Notes: generated by a model not told the origin, from the letters alone. A stretch of DNA of 64,000 nt from Paenibacillus oenotherae (GCF_019443105.1 NZ_JAHZIJ010000001.1:124001-188000), one strand, 5' to 3'; positions 44,601 to 54,569 are shown, counted from the stretch's first letter. Program-made: numbers and translations.

Positions 44601-45927
44601 TGACCCCGGCCAGCTCAATGATCTTATTGTTAATGACCGATAATCCGGTCGTCTCGATATCGAATACCACATAGACCGCTGTCAGCAATTGTTCCTCGCG
44701 TGAATTCATAACCATAGGGATCGCATCGTTTACGACATTCGCTTCCAAGCCGAACATCACTTTAATGTCATGCTTCTTCGCCGCTTTGGCCGCATCCGGG
44801 TAACATTGCACATTGCTGTGATCGGTAATTGCGATCGCCTTGTGCCCCCACTTGGCTGCCTGCTTCACGTATTCGCCGATTGGCGTTATGCCATCCATCG
44901 TGCTCATCGTGGAATGCAGATGGAATTCTACCCGCTTCTCCTCCGCATCATCCTTCTCTTCCTTAGGCGCAACAACCTCATGAAGATCGGACGGCATCAT
45001 AACAAGCTCAGGCTCCTGCATGAACCGGTCATATTCCACTCTTCCGCGTGCCTTGATCCATTTGCCATTGGCAAGCTGGCTCAGCACCTTTACATCATCC
45101 TTCGTCTTCCCGAACATCTTCATGGCGATGGAATCCGTAAAGTCCGTTATATTAAAGGTGAACAGCGTGCTTCCATTGCGCAGCTCCTTCACGTCCAGTC
45201 CGAAAACTGTACCTTGAACGGTCACCTTCTTCTCTTCCTCAATCACATTCATGATGGGAACCGCTTCTTCACGAATGTCATAGCCCACGACGAGACGAAC
45301 CTCGCCTTCTTCGACCGGCGGCGCTTCAGCTGCCGCACTGCTCATCATCTGCTGGATGACCTCGCGCTCGGCAAGATCCCGCTGCTGCGCGAACTGCTCG
45401 TATACCTCTTGACTTGACTCGCCAATCGTCAGCTTCATCCGGCACGCACGATGAAACTGCTGCTGGAAGAAGGCAACCGCCAGCTCATCCATCTTCTTCT
45501 TGCGGGCAAGCTCCAGCCCCATCTCATCCAGCATCGCCAGCGTAATGAGGTCGTTCTCGATCTCCATCCGGGCCTTGCCCAGCCATCCATTGACAGAAGC
45601 GTTATTCTGCTGCACCCATTCTACGAAAGTCGGCCAATATTCGCGTACCAGCTGCTCGGTTTCCACGGCATCTTCATAGATGAAACGAAATGAAACCTCT
45701 GCAAGATGTGCAAATTTGGCCCGCACAGACCGGCAAAAAACACCAAAAGCCGGTAAAGGAACCAAAGACGTTTTGCGTATGCAAAACGTCCATTCCCGGT
45801 TGCTCCGGCTTACGATCACTTGGTCAATATAACCATCCCCAAAATGCTCCTCCACAAGTCCCTGTGGCAATTCGGCCTGCTTCAGCAGCAGCTCGAAGCG
45901 CTGCCGCTTATCTCCGGTTTGGTTCAT
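41620..45927 (-). CDS. polC: DNA polymerase III alpha subunit, PolC type
   Basis: Main replicative polymerase of low-GC Gram-positives, with built-in proofreading. About 1435 residues: N-terminal and OB domains, PHP domain beginning VEFHLHSTMSTMDG near 336, inserted DEDD exonuclease with VVFDIETTGLS near 416, remaining PHP, zinc-binding segment CLNEACKYSEWF...CPDCGKPL, catalytic Asp region PDIDLNFSGEYQP near 962, thumb and C-terminal HhH domains. ATG at 45927 follows GGGGGAGGAAACA; a frame start at 45942 precedes that site. Downstream of proS as in B. subtilis. Identity is certain. Confidence 0.98.
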   Translation of the reverse strand: MNQTGDKRQRFELLLKQAELPQGLVEEHFGDGYIDQVIVSRSNREWTFCIRKTSLVPLPAFGVFCRSVRAKFAHLAEVSFRFIYEDAVETEQLVREYWPTFVEWVQQNNASVNGWLGKARMEIENDLITLAMLDEMGLELARKKKMDELAVAFFQQQFHRACRMKLTIGESSQEVYEQFAQQRDLAEREVIQQMMSSAAAEAPPVEEGEVRLVVGYDIREEAVPIMNVIEEEKKVTVQGTVFGLDVKELRNGSTLFTFNITDFTDSIAMKMFGKTKDDVKVLSQLANGKWIKARGRVEYDRFMQEPELVMMPSDLHEVVAPKEEKDDAEEKRVEFHLHSTMSTMDGITPIGEYVKQAAKWGHKAIAITDHSNVQCYPDAAKAAKKHDIKVMFGLEANVVNDAIPMVMNSREEQLLTAVYVVFDIETTGLSVINNKIIELAGVKIQDGKEIDRFSTFINPHEDIPYNIQQLTNITNDMVRDAPELEPKLHEFVDFIGDAVLVAHNARFDMGFIQVACKAYGIPELRNPVLDTLELARFLHPSMKNHRLNTLSDKYKISLENHHRAIDDSIALGGVLMGLVGDAAQRNVTGLHMLNDYVGLDFSNSRPFHCCIYALNAVGKKNLFKLVSLSHTEHFKRVACIPKSKLSELREGLLIISGCEKGEFFETVMNKSVEEAEEVARYYDVLEIQPVCFYMHLVDKGFVASRAEIEGALRRVCEIGDKLGKPVIATGNVHYLRQREKIFRDITIHGITGFSPLKDIQKPDAHFRTTKEMLAEFAFLGEARAHEVVVKNTNELAERFEPFEMFPDKLFTPIIDGADEEIRSTCYDTAKKQYGEPLPDVVVQRLEKELVPIIKFGFSANYLISERLVKKSNQDGYLVGSRGSVGSSVVATFLGISEVNPLPAHYTCLNEACKYSEWFLDGSYPSGFDLPDKICPDCGKPLKGEGQDIPFETFLGFKGDKVPDIDLNFSGEYQPQAHNYTKVLFGDKNVFRAGTIGTVAEKTAFGFAKKYEESKGKKWRGAELSRLANGCTGVKRSTGQHPGGIVVVPDYIEVEDITPVQFPADDTSAEWKTTHFDYHAFDANLLKLDILGHDDPTMMRMLQDLTGVDPTTIPMNDPKVMSMFNSTESLGVAPDKIRTSVATYGVPEMGTKFVRQMLEETKPATFADLLQISGLSHGTGVWLGNAQELIKNRTCTIKTVIGCRDDIMLFLIYKAGMDAGLAFKITESVRKGKGLTPEWIEEMKQCKVPQWYIDSCLKIEYMFPKAHAAAYVISAVRTAFFKLYHPIAYYATYFSVRAEDFDLELLCQGYDAILRKIVEIEAKGFQALPKEKNSISLLEMALEMTARGFSFKPVDLYRSDATRFIIDGTSLIPPFAAIAGVGENAARNIAGARDHGEFLSVEDFQQKSKASKTIVEVLASMGCFRGLPESNQLSLF

Positions 45928-45954
45928 TGTTTCCTCCCCCAAGAAGAAAAGTTA

Positions 45955-45997
45955 GCCGCCCTGCACAAGCTCGTTGCGAGCTCGATACCGGGACGGC
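45955..45997 (-). terminator. Hairpin between proS and polC
   Basis: GCCGCCC (45955-45961) pairs with GGG-A-CGGC (45990-45997) around an inner AAGCTCG/CGAGCTC stem. On the minus strand TAACTTTTCTTCTT follows, ending at the polC ribosome site. It may be a leaky terminator or may affect polC translation. Confidence 0.5.
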
Positions 45998-46024
45998 AAC
46001 AAAAATTTCTCCCCTTATTGCTAA

Positions 46025-47473
46025 TCAATATGCACGCGCAAATACGACAGTGTGCGCTGCTTTTTCTTCACAAACAAGACATTTGGTCTTCTTCTCGGCC
46101 GGTTGATAAGGAATGTTGCGGCTCGTAGCGCCAGTCTCTTCCTTGACTTGGCGTTCACAGGCATCGGAACCACACCAGCCTGCAAGCACAAAGCCCCTCT
46201 TCTCTTCCATCATCGCCTTCATCTCATCCAGCGTCTCAACAGAATGCGAATGATCCGCACGGAACTGCTTCGCACGCTCGAACATATCGGCCTGGATCTC
46301 TGCAAGCATCCGTTCAACCTCTGCTGTAAGGTCAGCTTGCGCTACGACACGCTTCTCTCCGGAAATGCGCGAGACGAGAACCACTTGTCCATTCTCCATA
46401 TCACGCGGTCCAAGCTCAAGACGAAGCGGAACGCCGCGCATCTCGTATTCATTGAATTTCCAGCCTGGGCTGACATCGCTGCGGTCATCGACCTTAACCC
46501 GTATGCCCGACTTCTTAAGCTCAGCGTACAGTTCATCCACACGGCCAACCACCTGCTCGCGCGTCTTGGGAGGCCCGATCGGAATCATAATCACTTGAGT
46601 CGGCGCAACCTTGGGAGGCAGTGCAAGACCACGGTCATCCCCATGTACCATAATAAGCGCACCCAGCAATCGTGTCGATACCCCCCATGAAGTCGTATGC
46701 GCGAATTGCTGGGTATTCTCACGGTCAAGGAATTTAATATCGAAGGCTACCGCAAAATTTGTTCCGAGATAATGGGAGGTGCCTGCCTGAACAGCACGGC
46801 CGTCCTTCATCATCGCTTCAATGGAATACGTATCAACAGCGCCGGCAAACTTCTCTGATGGCGTCTTCTGGCCGACGATAACTGGAATCGCCAGGAAGTT
46901 CTCCGCGAATTCTGTGTAGATCTGCAGCATTTGATTCGTTTCCTGCCGCGCCTCTTCTTCCGTCTCATGAGCCGTATGGCCTTCCTGCCAGAGGAATTCA
47001 GTCGTGCGCAGGAATGGCAGCGTTCGTTTCTCCCAGCGTACGACGTTCGCCCACTGGTTAATTAACAGGGGCAGATCGCGATAGGATTGAATCCATTTGG
47101 AATACATATGTCCGATAATCGTCTCGGAGGTCGGGCGAATAGCCAGACGCTCTTCGAGCTTCTCCCCACCGGCTTCCGTAACCCACGGCAGCTCGGGATT
47201 GAACCCTTCTACGTGCTCCTTCTCCTTCTGGAAGAAGCTCTCCGGGATGAACATCGGGAAATAGGCATTGCGATGGCCCGTCTCCTTGAACATCCGATCC
47301 AGCTCATCCTTCATATACTCCCAGATTTCAAAGCCTTCCGGACGGAATACGATACAGCCGCGTACCGGCGAATAATCCATTAATTCCGCTTTCTTAATAA
47401 CATCGATGTACCATCTTGAGAAATCTTCGCCTTGCGGCGTTATTTCGGTAACAAATTGCTTCTCTTTCGACAT
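46025..47473 (-). CDS. proS: Prolyl-tRNA synthetase, archaeal/eukaryal type
   Basis: Charges tRNA-Pro. 482 residues: class II catalytic core with RPTSETIIGHMYSKWI near 113-128 (motif 2 region), WEKRTLPFLRTTEFLWQEGHTAH, and motif 3 near RLLGALIMVHGDDRGL; anticodon-binding domain (about 285-400); and a C-terminal zinc-like domain with four cysteines (CGSDAC and CLVC). The bacterial type found at this locus in B. subtilis has about 565 residues with an inserted editing domain; that insertion is absent here. ATG at 47473, 9 bases from rseP. Identity as ProRS is certain, type is clear from the sequence. Confidence 0.97.
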   Translation of the reverse strand: MSKEKQFVTEITPQGEDFSRWYIDVIKKAELMDYSPVRGCIVFRPEGFEIWEYMKDELDRMFKETGHRNAYFPMFIPESFFQKEKEHVEGFNPELPWVTEAGGEKLEERLAIRPTSETIIGHMYSKWIQSYRDLPLLINQWANVVRWEKRTLPFLRTTEFLWQEGHTAHETEEEARQETNQMLQIYTEFAENFLAIPVIVGQKTPSEKFAGAVDTYSIEAMMKDGRAVQAGTSHYLGTNFAVAFDIKFLDRENTQQFAHTTSWGVSTRLLGALIMVHGDDRGLALPPKVAPTQVIMIPIGPPKTREQVVGRVDELYAELKKSGIRVKVDDRSDVSPGWKFNEYEMRGVPLRLELGPRDMENGQVVLVSRISGEKRVVAQADLTAEVERMLAEIQADMFERAKQFRADHSHSVETLDEMKAMMEEKRGFVLAGWCGSDACERQVKEETGATSRNIPYQPAEKKTKCLVCEEKAAHTVVFARAY

Positions 47474-47482
47474 GACCGACTA

Positions 47483-48760
47483 TTACTCCCCTCTAACCAA
47501 TCGCAGAATATCATTGTAAGTTACGGCTAGCATGAGCAGCATCAACAGGGCAAAGCCGATAAAATGCACCATGCTCTCGCGGTTCGGATTAACCGGCTTG
47601 CGGCGAACCGCTTCAAGTCCAAGGAACAGCAAACGGCTTCCATCCAGTGCCGGAATAGGGAGCAGGTTGAATATTCCAAGATATAAGCTAAGCAGAGCCG
47701 CCCATCTGGTGAGCTCAGTAAAGCCTTGTGCCGCGATCTCTCCCGTAACCTGTGCGGTCCGGACAGGGCCGCCTAAATCATCCAGCTTGAAATCACCGAT
47801 AATCAGCTTCTTGAATCCTTCAAAAATACTGATTGTCATTTGCTTCATATACCAACCTGATTCCTCGAATGTCTCCAGGAAGGTTGCAGGCCTCGTCGGA
47901 TATGCGGGCCCCACGCCTACTTTCCCGATGCCCGTTGTCTCTTCCGGCTTAGGCGTAATGGTCAGCTCAAGCTGCTGATTGTCGCGAATTACCGTCCACT
48001 TCTGAGGTGAATTCGGCGACTTTTTGATCATATCAACCATCTTCTCCGCATCAATCCCAATCGGGACACCATCGATGGCTTGAATGACATCGCCTTCCTG
48101 GAGTCCCGCAGCGGCAGCCGGCATTTCCTTATCGAGATAGCCGACTAGCAGACGATCAGGATTCTCCATCGGAACGCCATGCATCGTAATGTACAGCGCG
48201 AATAAAACAAACGCAAGCACAAAGTTCATAACCGGTCCGGCAACAATCGCAAGCGAACGCTGGCCGACCGTCTTGCTGCCAAACTGGCGATCCAGTGGAG
48301 CAATTTGAGTCTCTTTGCCTTTTGCAATGAGAAGCGCTGCAGGGTGAACGGGATACGTCTCCGAAATACCGTCAGATACGAGCGTTAACTGGAGCTTCTT
48401 CTCAATATCAATGGATTGCACCTCGCCGCGGATCACATTGGAGCGTTCCTCAAGCCGGTCCAGATAGAAGCGCGTAACCGCATTCTTCGCAAGCCGCACT
48501 GCTATAGTCTGGCCCGGCTGGACTTCGACAAGTTCGGGATCTTCACCCGCCATGCGGACAAAACCGCCGGCAGGAATCAAGCGGAGTGTATAGCGTGTTT
48601 CCCCGCGTTTGACAGAAAATAGCTTGGGACCAAATCCGATTGCGAATTCTCTGACGAGAATGCCCGCACGCTTGGCAAAGTAATAATGACCCCACTCATG
48701 GATCGTCACTATTACAAAAAAGACGAGTACCGTCATTAAGACGACTTGAATCATATGCAT
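47483..48760 (-). CDS. rseP: Site-2 intramembrane zinc metalloprotease RseP (RasP)
   Basis: Membrane protease that cleaves anti-sigma factors and signal-peptide remnants within the bilayer. 425 residues: HEWGH zinc motif at about 21-25 in the first membrane helix, GFGPKLFS, a PDZ domain (about 200-280, LQEGDVIQAIDGVPI), and the second metal motif PALDGSRLLFLGLEAV near 370-385. The sequence between the first helix and the PDZ domain (about 75-135) is longer than in E. coli, as often seen in Bacilli. ATG at 48760 after GGAGGCTC. Between dxr and proS as in B. subtilis. Confidence 0.96.
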   Translation of the reverse strand: MHMIQVVLMTVLVFFVIVTIHEWGHYYFAKRAGILVREFAIGFGPKLFSVKRGETRYTLRLIPAGGFVRMAGEDPELVEVQPGQTIAVRLAKNAVTRFYLDRLEERSNVIRGEVQSIDIEKKLQLTLVSDGISETYPVHPAALLIAKGKETQIAPLDRQFGSKTVGQRSLAIVAGPVMNFVLAFVLFALYITMHGVPMENPDRLLVGYLDKEMPAAAAGLQEGDVIQAIDGVPIGIDAEKMVDMIKKSPNSPQKWTVIRDNQQLELTITPKPEETTGIGKVGVGPAYPTRPATFLETFEESGWYMKQMTISIFEGFKKLIIGDFKLDDLGGPVRTAQVTGEIAAQGFTELTRWAALLSLYLGIFNLLPIPALDGSRLLFLGLEAVRRKPVNPNRESMVHFIGFALLMLLMLAVTYNDILRLVRGE

Positions 48761-48840
48761 CGTTATAGAGCCTCCTGTTTCGTAACGGCTTGTACTTAGA
48801 TTATCATTATTCTCCCGTTCGATACAAGAGAACCAGGGGT

Positions 48841-49980
48841 CTAGATCATTGCCGCTTCTTTTCTAGCCCATGCGTCAACCTCTGCAATTGCCGCTACGTC
48901 AGGAAGATCTGTGATGCCATGTTTGCCCAGAACCTCTTCAATAATCCGTTCAATATCCAGAAAAGTAATGGCTCCTTCAAGGAAGCGGGCCACTGCCGTC
49001 TCATTCGCCGCATTGAAGACAGTCGGGGCGGATCGTCCTGCTTTGCCGCTCTCATAGGCGAAGCGCAAGCAAGGATAACGGGCGAAATCCATCTCACGGA
49101 AGTTAAGCGAGCCCAGCCTGGCAAGATTAAGCGATTCTGTTGGTGTCGGACGCCGCCCCGGATAAGTAAGTGCATATTGAATCGGCACCCTCATATCAGG
49201 CAAGCCAAGCTGGGCAACGATGCTGTTATCTACAAATTCTACATAGGAGTGTATGATGCTCTCCGGATGTATAATCACATCAATCTCATCATATTGAAGG
49301 CCGAACAGCCAGTGAGCTTCAATAACTTCCAGCCCTTTGTTCGCCATTGTAGCCGAATCAATCGTTATCTTAGCACCCATCGACCAATTGGGATGATTCA
49401 GCGCTTCCGCCACAGTTACGCCCTGGAGCTCATCCCTTGTGCGGTCGCGGAAGGAGCCGCCGGAAGCGGTCAGTGTAATTCGCTTCACATCCTTGCGGTT
49501 CTCGCCGTTCAGACATTGGAAGATCGCGGAATGCTCGCTGTCGATCGGCAGAATAGAGACGCCCTTGTGGGCTGCCTGCTTCATCACCAGATGTCCGGCA
49601 GTTACAAGTGTCTCCTTATTCGCAAGTCCAATGTTCTTGCCGGCCTCTATGGCCGCAAGAGTAGCGCTCAATCCCCTGCTTCCAACAATCGCGGTTACGA
49701 CCGTATCCGCCTCCGTTGTTGCAGCGATTTCGATCAGACCTTGTTCACCGAAGAGCACCTTCGTTCCGCCTGGCAGATGAGGCTTAATGTCATCGACCAG
49801 CGACTTCTCAGCTACGCACACAACCCGGGGATGGAACCGCTTCGCCTGCTCGATAAGCAGCCCAATGTTGCCCCCGGCCGCAAGGCCGTGAACCTCATAG
49901 GCATCCGGCTCATTAGCTACAACATCCAATGTCTGCGTGCCCACTGATCCCGTTGAACCGAGTATAGTCAGTTTCTTCAT
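48841..49980 (-). CDS. dxr: 1-deoxy-D-xylulose 5-phosphate reductoisomerase
   Basis: Converts DXP to MEP in the non-mevalonate isoprenoid pathway, feeding undecaprenyl phosphate made by the nearby uppS. 379 residues: NADPH motif LGSTGSVGTQTLDVV near 6-20, LANKETLVTAG near 120-130, metal-binding PIDSEHSAIFQCL near 146-158 and GGSFRDR. ATG at 49980. It forms a frr-uppS-cdsA-dxr-rseP-proS-polC series. Identity is certain. Confidence 0.98.
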   Translation of the reverse strand: MKKLTILGSTGSVGTQTLDVVANEPDAYEVHGLAAGGNIGLLIEQAKRFHPRVVCVAEKSLVDDIKPHLPGGTKVLFGEQGLIEIAATTEADTVVTAIVGSRGLSATLAAIEAGKNIGLANKETLVTAGHLVMKQAAHKGVSILPIDSEHSAIFQCLNGENRKDVKRITLTASGGSFRDRTRDELQGVTVAEALNHPNWSMGAKITIDSATMANKGLEVIEAHWLFGLQYDEIDVIIHPESIIHSYVEFVDNSIVAQLGLPDMRVPIQYALTYPGRRPTPTESLNLARLGSLNFREMDFARYPCLRFAYESGKAGRSAPTVFNAANETAVARFLEGAITFLDIERIIEEVLGKHGITDLPDVAAIAEVDAWARKEAAMI

Positions 49981-50001
49981 TCATCCACCTATCCTTCTCT
50001 T

Positions 50002-50799
50002 CTAGCCAAGCGGCAGTAAATCTGTCATTACTAGAAGCGGAAACACGATAAGCCAGCTGTCGCAGCGATCAAGCACACCGCCATGACCTGGCAACAGTGC
50101 CCCGGTATCCTTTATTCCGCGAACCCGCTTATATGCGGATTGAATCAGATCACCTAGCTGCCCGGCTATGGCAGCGACCAGACCGATCAGCAGCGCGCGT
50201 CCCAAATCAATGACATCCGGTACCGCAAAGGCAAATATGGCGGTGACAATAACTGCCAGAAGCACACCGCCCAGCGAGCCTTCAATCGTCTTGTTCGGGC
50301 TAATGGAGGGCCACAGCTTGTGCTTGCCGAATGCCCGGCCTGTGAAGTAGGCGCCGCTGTCAGATGCCCAGATTGCTCCGAATGCCATCAGTGTTGTGAG
50401 CAGGCCATGCATATCTCCATTGCGCACCTCAAACATCGCATTGAAGCCATAGCCTACGTAGAGCGCTCCAAGGAGAAGCAGAGCCGCTCCATCTATTGTG
50501 AATTTGTTCTTGGTCATAACCGTTGCCGCCAATAACAAAAACATAAGCAGCCAAATCATATGTAGTGCTGAAGGCTCCCTTAGCCCCAGTTCACCCCATG
50601 GTACCAGAAGGAACAGCACGCCGGCATATCCAATCAAGGATGCCGGATGATGCCACTGCAAGCCATTCATTCGAATAAATTCCCAGAATCCAATTAGAGC
50701 AAGCAATAAAAGCAGGCCATAGAAGAACCAACCGCCCAGTATAGTTAAGAGGATAAATATGGCGCCGCCGATGACGCCTGTTACGATTCGTTGTTTCAT
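50002..50799 (-). CDS. cdsA: Phosphatidate cytidylyltransferase
   Basis: Makes CDP-diacylglycerol, the precursor of all phospholipids including the product of PgsA encoded earlier in this window. 265 residues, strongly hydrophobic with about seven membrane segments, and the signature SPNKTIEGSLGGVLLA followed by GDLIQSAYKRVRGIKDTGALLPGHGGVLDRCDS (quoted in two parts; it carries the KD and DRxDS residues). ATG at 50799. Between uppS and dxr. Identity is certain. Confidence 0.97.
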   Translation of the reverse strand: MKQRIVTGVIGGAIFILLTILGGWFFYGLLLLLALIGFWEFIRMNGLQWHHPASLIGYAGVLFLLVPWGELGLREPSALHMIWLLMFLLLAATVMTKNKFTIDGAALLLLGALYVGYGFNAMFEVRNGDMHGLLTTLMAFGAIWASDSGAYFTGRAFGKHKLWPSISPNKTIEGSLGGVLLAVIVTAIFAFAVPDVIDLGRALLIGLVAAIAGQLGDLIQSAYKRVRGIKDTGALLPGHGGVLDRCDSWLIVFPLLVMTDLLPLG

Positions 50800-50825
50800 T
50801 GCGACGCACTCTCCAGTAAAGCCGG

Positions 50826-51593
50826 CTATACACCGCCATAACGACGCACGCGACGCTGATATTCGCGAACGGCTTCATAAAAATGTTCTTCTGTAAATTC
50901 AGGCCAGTACACATCGGTGAACCATAGTTCGCTATACGCAAGCTGCCAAAGCATAAAGTTGCTTATCCGCAGCTCCCCGCTTGTTCGAATGAGCAAGTCA
51001 GGATTCGGCATGCCAGCCGATAGCAGGCTGGATTCCATATGCGATTCATCGATTTGCTCCGGCAGCAGCCGTCCAGCCTTAACTTCTTCTCCGATTAAGC
51101 GGACAGCCTCAATCATTTCTTTCCGGCTGCCATAATTAATCGCAAAATTAAGCACAAGTCCCGTATTATTCGCCGTTTGCCGGATCGCTTCTTCAATGGC
51201 TTGCAAGGTATGATCCGGCAGATCGCCCTTGTAGCCCATCATGCGAACCTGCACATTTTTGTCTACCAGCTCTTTCAGCTCAATGGCTAGAAACTCCTGG
51301 GGAAGCTTCATCAGAAACTCAACTTCCGCCTTCGGCCGCTTCCAGTTCTCTGTCGAAAACGCATATAACGTTAAATATTTGACGCCTAGACGGTCGGCTG
51401 CCATCGTAATCCGTTTGACTGTCTTCATTCCGGAATGGTGACCGGCCATCCGCGGCAAACCGCGGCTCTTTGCCCATCTGCCGTTACCATCCATAATGAC
51501 TGCTATATGCTGCGGTATTTTATCGGCACTAGGCACCTGCTCTGAAGCGGGCTTTGGCGTCCCTCCGAATAATGCCTTCAATCGCTGAAACAC
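50826..51593 (-). CDS. uppS: Undecaprenyl diphosphate synthase
   Basis: Cis-prenyltransferase that builds the C55 lipid carrier for cell-wall synthesis. 255 residues: HIAVIMDGNGRWAKSRGLPR near 29-48 with catalytic Asp, GHHSGMKTV, LTLYAFSTENWKRPKAEV, and the C-terminal DLLIRTSGELRISNFMLWQ with WPEF. An N-terminal extension of about 25 residues precedes the core, common in the genus-level relatives. Downstream of frr, upstream of cdsA. Identity is certain. Confidence 0.98.
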   Translation of the reverse strand: MFQRLKALFGGTPKPASEQVPSADKIPQHIAVIMDGNGRWAKSRGLPRMAGHHSGMKTVKRITMAADRLGVKYLTLYAFSTENWKRPKAEVEFLMKLPQEFLAIELKELVDKNVQVRMMGYKGDLPDHTLQAIEEAIRQTANNTGLVLNFAINYGSRKEMIEAVRLIGEEVKAGRLLPEQIDESHMESSLLSAGMPNPDLLIRTSGELRISNFMLWQLAYSELWFTDVYWPEFTEEHFYEAVREYQRRVRRYGGV

Positions 51594-51634
51594 GCGCTAT
51601 ACCTCCCACCGCTAACGTCAATTTATGCAACAAA

Positions 51635-51652
51635 CCCCACCTGTTGGAGGGG
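51635..51652 (-). terminator. Weak hairpin between frr and uppS
   Basis: CCCC-A-CC / GG-A-GGGG stem with a 4-base loop, followed on the minus strand by TTTGTTG. It could lower readthrough from frr into uppS. Confidence 0.42.
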
Positions 51653-51666
51653 CCGGTGAGCTTGCT

Positions 51667-52220
51667 TTATACTTCCATGATCTCTTTCTCTTTGGAGGCC
51701 AGAACTTTATCTACCTCTCCAACAAATTTGTCAGTCGTCTTCTGGACATCATCCTGATGACGGCGTGACTCATCTTCTGAAATATCCGTTTTTTCCAGCT
51801 TCTTAATATCGTCATTGGCATCACGGCGCACATTGCGAATCGCAACCTTGGCCTCTTCACCAAACTTCTTCGTCATCTTGACTAGCTCAGCACGGCGTTC
51901 TTCCGTCAGAGCAGGAATGCCAATACGAATTGTACTTCCATCATTAGAAGGCGTCAATCCAAGATCGGATTTCAAGATTGCCTTCTCTATTGCAGCAAGC
52001 GAAGTCTTGTCCCACGGTTGAATGAGCAGTGTGCGGGTATCTGGCGTATTGATGTTCGCCAATTGGCTCACCGGTGTCATTGCACCATAGTATTCAACCT
52101 GCACGCGATCCAGCAGCGCTGGCGTTGCCCGGCCAGCACGCAGTGTGGAGAGATCCCGTTTCAATGCGCCGATCGCTTTCTCCATCCGATCCTCTGCGCT
52201 TTTCTTAATCGATTGCGGCA

Positions 52221-52221
<1 letters not shown>
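51667..52221 (-). CDS. frr: Ribosome recycling factor
   Basis: With EF-G splits post-termination ribosomes. 184 residues: [20 protein letters not shown] near 13-32, [37 protein letters not shown] and [17 protein letters not shown]. The start codon overlaps the pyrH stop (TAATG), so translation is coupled. Follows rpsB-tsf-pyrH in the usual order. Identity is certain. Confidence 0.98.
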
Positions 52222-53048
<827 letters not shown>

Positions 53049-53061
53049 TTGTGCGTTCGGT

Positions 53062-53712
53062 TTACAGTTTTGCCTGAGACATAACTTCAGCAACGAAGTT
53101 GTCTTCTTTTTTCTCCAAGCCTTCGCCAAGCTCATAACGAACAAAGCGACGGATCGAAATGTTTTCGCCGATTGTGCTGATTTTTTCGTTCAGCAGTTGA
53201 GCGATCGTTTTGTCTGGATCTTTGATGAAAGACTGCTCCAGCAAACAGAACTCTTCGTAGTATTTGCCAAGACGGCCTTCAACCATTTTCTCAACGATTT
53301 TCTCAGGCTTGCCTTCGTTTAATGCTTGAGCTGTAAGAATCTCACGCTCTTTGTCCAGCTCTGCCTGAGATACTTCTTCACGGCTCACGAATTTCGGATT
53401 AGCCGCTGCAATTTGCATGGCGATATCACGAGCAAAGTCACGGAATTGATCCGTTTTGCCTACGAAGTCCGTTTCGCAGTTGATTTCTACGAGAACGCCG
53501 ATACGGCCGCCCGCATGAATGTAAGATTCAACAACGCCTTCTGTAGCTACACGACCTGCTTTGTTAGCTGCAGCAGAAAGGCCTTTCTCGCGGAGCAGAT
53601 CGATTGCTTTGGATACATCGCCATTCGTTTCATCAAGCGCTTTCTTGCAATCGAGCATGCCTGCACCTGTTTTTTCACGCAATTCTTTAACTGCACTCGC
53701 ACTAACTGCCAT
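53062..53712 (-). CDS. tsf: Translation elongation factor Ts
   Basis: Nucleotide exchange factor for EF-Tu. 216 residues: [19 protein letters not shown] near 8-26, [18 protein letters not shown], and the core [20 protein letters not shown]. The C-terminal part is short compared with the 290-residue Bacillus form, a length often seen in Paenibacillaceae, so the second dimerisation subdomain is reduced. ATG at 53712 with GGAGGTCTCC-type site. Downstream of rpsB across a terminator. Identity is certain. Confidence 0.97.
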   Translation of the reverse strand: MAVSASAVKELREKTGAGMLDCKKALDETNGDVSKAIDLLREKGLSAAANKAGRVATEGVVESYIHAGGRIGVLVEINCETDFVGKTDQFRDFARDIAMQIAAANPKFVSREEVSQAELDKEREILTAQALNEGKPEKIVEKMVEGRLGKYYEEFCLLEQSFIKDPDKTIAQLLNEKISTIGENISIRRFVRYELGEGLEKKEDNFVAEVMSQAKL

Positions 53713-53752
53713 GATGGAGACCTCCTAGTATGATCTATCATATTCTCATTCG

Positions 53753-53795
53753 AAAAAAAGGGCGGTGAGAGGTTTATCACCTTCTGACCACCCTT
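53753..53795 (-). terminator. Terminator/attenuator between rpsB and tsf
   Basis: GGGCGGT (53760-53766) pairs with ACCACCC (53787-53793, one G-U), with an inner AGAGGT-like stem, followed on the minus strand by seven T. Such a strong signal inside the rpsB-tsf pair suggests that tsf is expressed at a lower level by readthrough. Confidence 0.82.
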
Positions 53796-53817
53796 CGTGT
53801 TGACTTATTAAAGACGA

Positions 53818-54516
53818 CTATACAGTCGCTTGTTCGCCTTGGTTCGCTTCCACGATTGCATCAGCCATCTTAGCTGTCAGCAACTTAACTGCGCGGATTG
53901 CGTCATCGTTACCCGGAATAACATAGTCGATCTCGTCCGGATCACAGTTGGTATCAACGATACCGACAATTGGGATACCAAGCTTGCGAGCTTCCGCAAC
54001 AGCGATACGCTCTTTACGCGGGTCAATAATGAACAGCGCGCTAGGCAATCCTTTCATGCCTTTAATACCGCCCAGGAATTTCTCGAGGCGATCTTTCTCT
54101 TTGCGGAGAATGATAACTTCTTTCTTAGGCAATACGTTGAATGTACCGTCTTCTTCCCACTTCTCAAGTGTTTTCAGACGATCGATACGTTTTTGGATTG
54201 TTTGGAAGTTAGTCAGCGTGCCGCCGAGCCAACGTTGGTTAATGTAGAAGTTGCCGCAACGCTCTGCTTCTTCTTTAACCGAATCTTGAGCTTGCTTCTT
54301 GGTACCGACGAAGAGGATCGTACCGCCTGTGCCTGCTACTTCGCGAACGAAGTTGTAAGCTTCCTCAACTTTCTTAACCGTCTTCTGCAAGTCAATAATG
54401 TAAATACCGTTTCTTTCAGTGAAGATATAACGATCCATCTTAGGGTTCCAACGACGAGTCTGATGACCGAAGTGCACCCCAGCTTCTAGAAGCTGTTTCA
54501 TGGAAATTACCGCCAT
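53818..54516 (-). CDS. rpsB: 30S ribosomal protein S2
   Basis: 232-residue small-subunit protein near the 16S 3' end. [20 protein letters not shown] start, [22 protein letters not shown] (part), [16 protein letters not shown], and [20 protein letters not shown]. The ATG at 54516 follows CAGGAGGTGTGTGAGG; a longer frame to 54561 includes that site. It has its own extended -10 promoter and a leader with a large stem-loop. Identity is certain. Confidence 0.98.
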   Translation of the reverse strand: MAVISMKQLLEAGVHFGHQTRRWNPKMDRYIFTERNGIYIIDLQKTVKKVEEAYNFVREVAGTGGTILFVGTKKQAQDSVKEEAERCGNFYINQRWLGGTLTNFQTIQKRIDRLKTLEKWEEDGTFNVLPKKEVIILRKEKDRLEKFLGGIKGMKGLPSALFIIDPRKERIAVAEARKLGIPIVGIVDTNCDPDEIDYVIPGNDDAIRAVKLLTAKMADAIVEANQGEQATV

Positions 54517-54569
54517 CCTCACACACCTCCTGTACAATGGTTTTTTTGGTTTCCTCCGCAAATATCATC

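Noticed and set aside
48790-49947. 385-codon open frame on the plus strand opposite dxr
   Set aside because: Antisense shadow of dxr with odd composition and no family signature.
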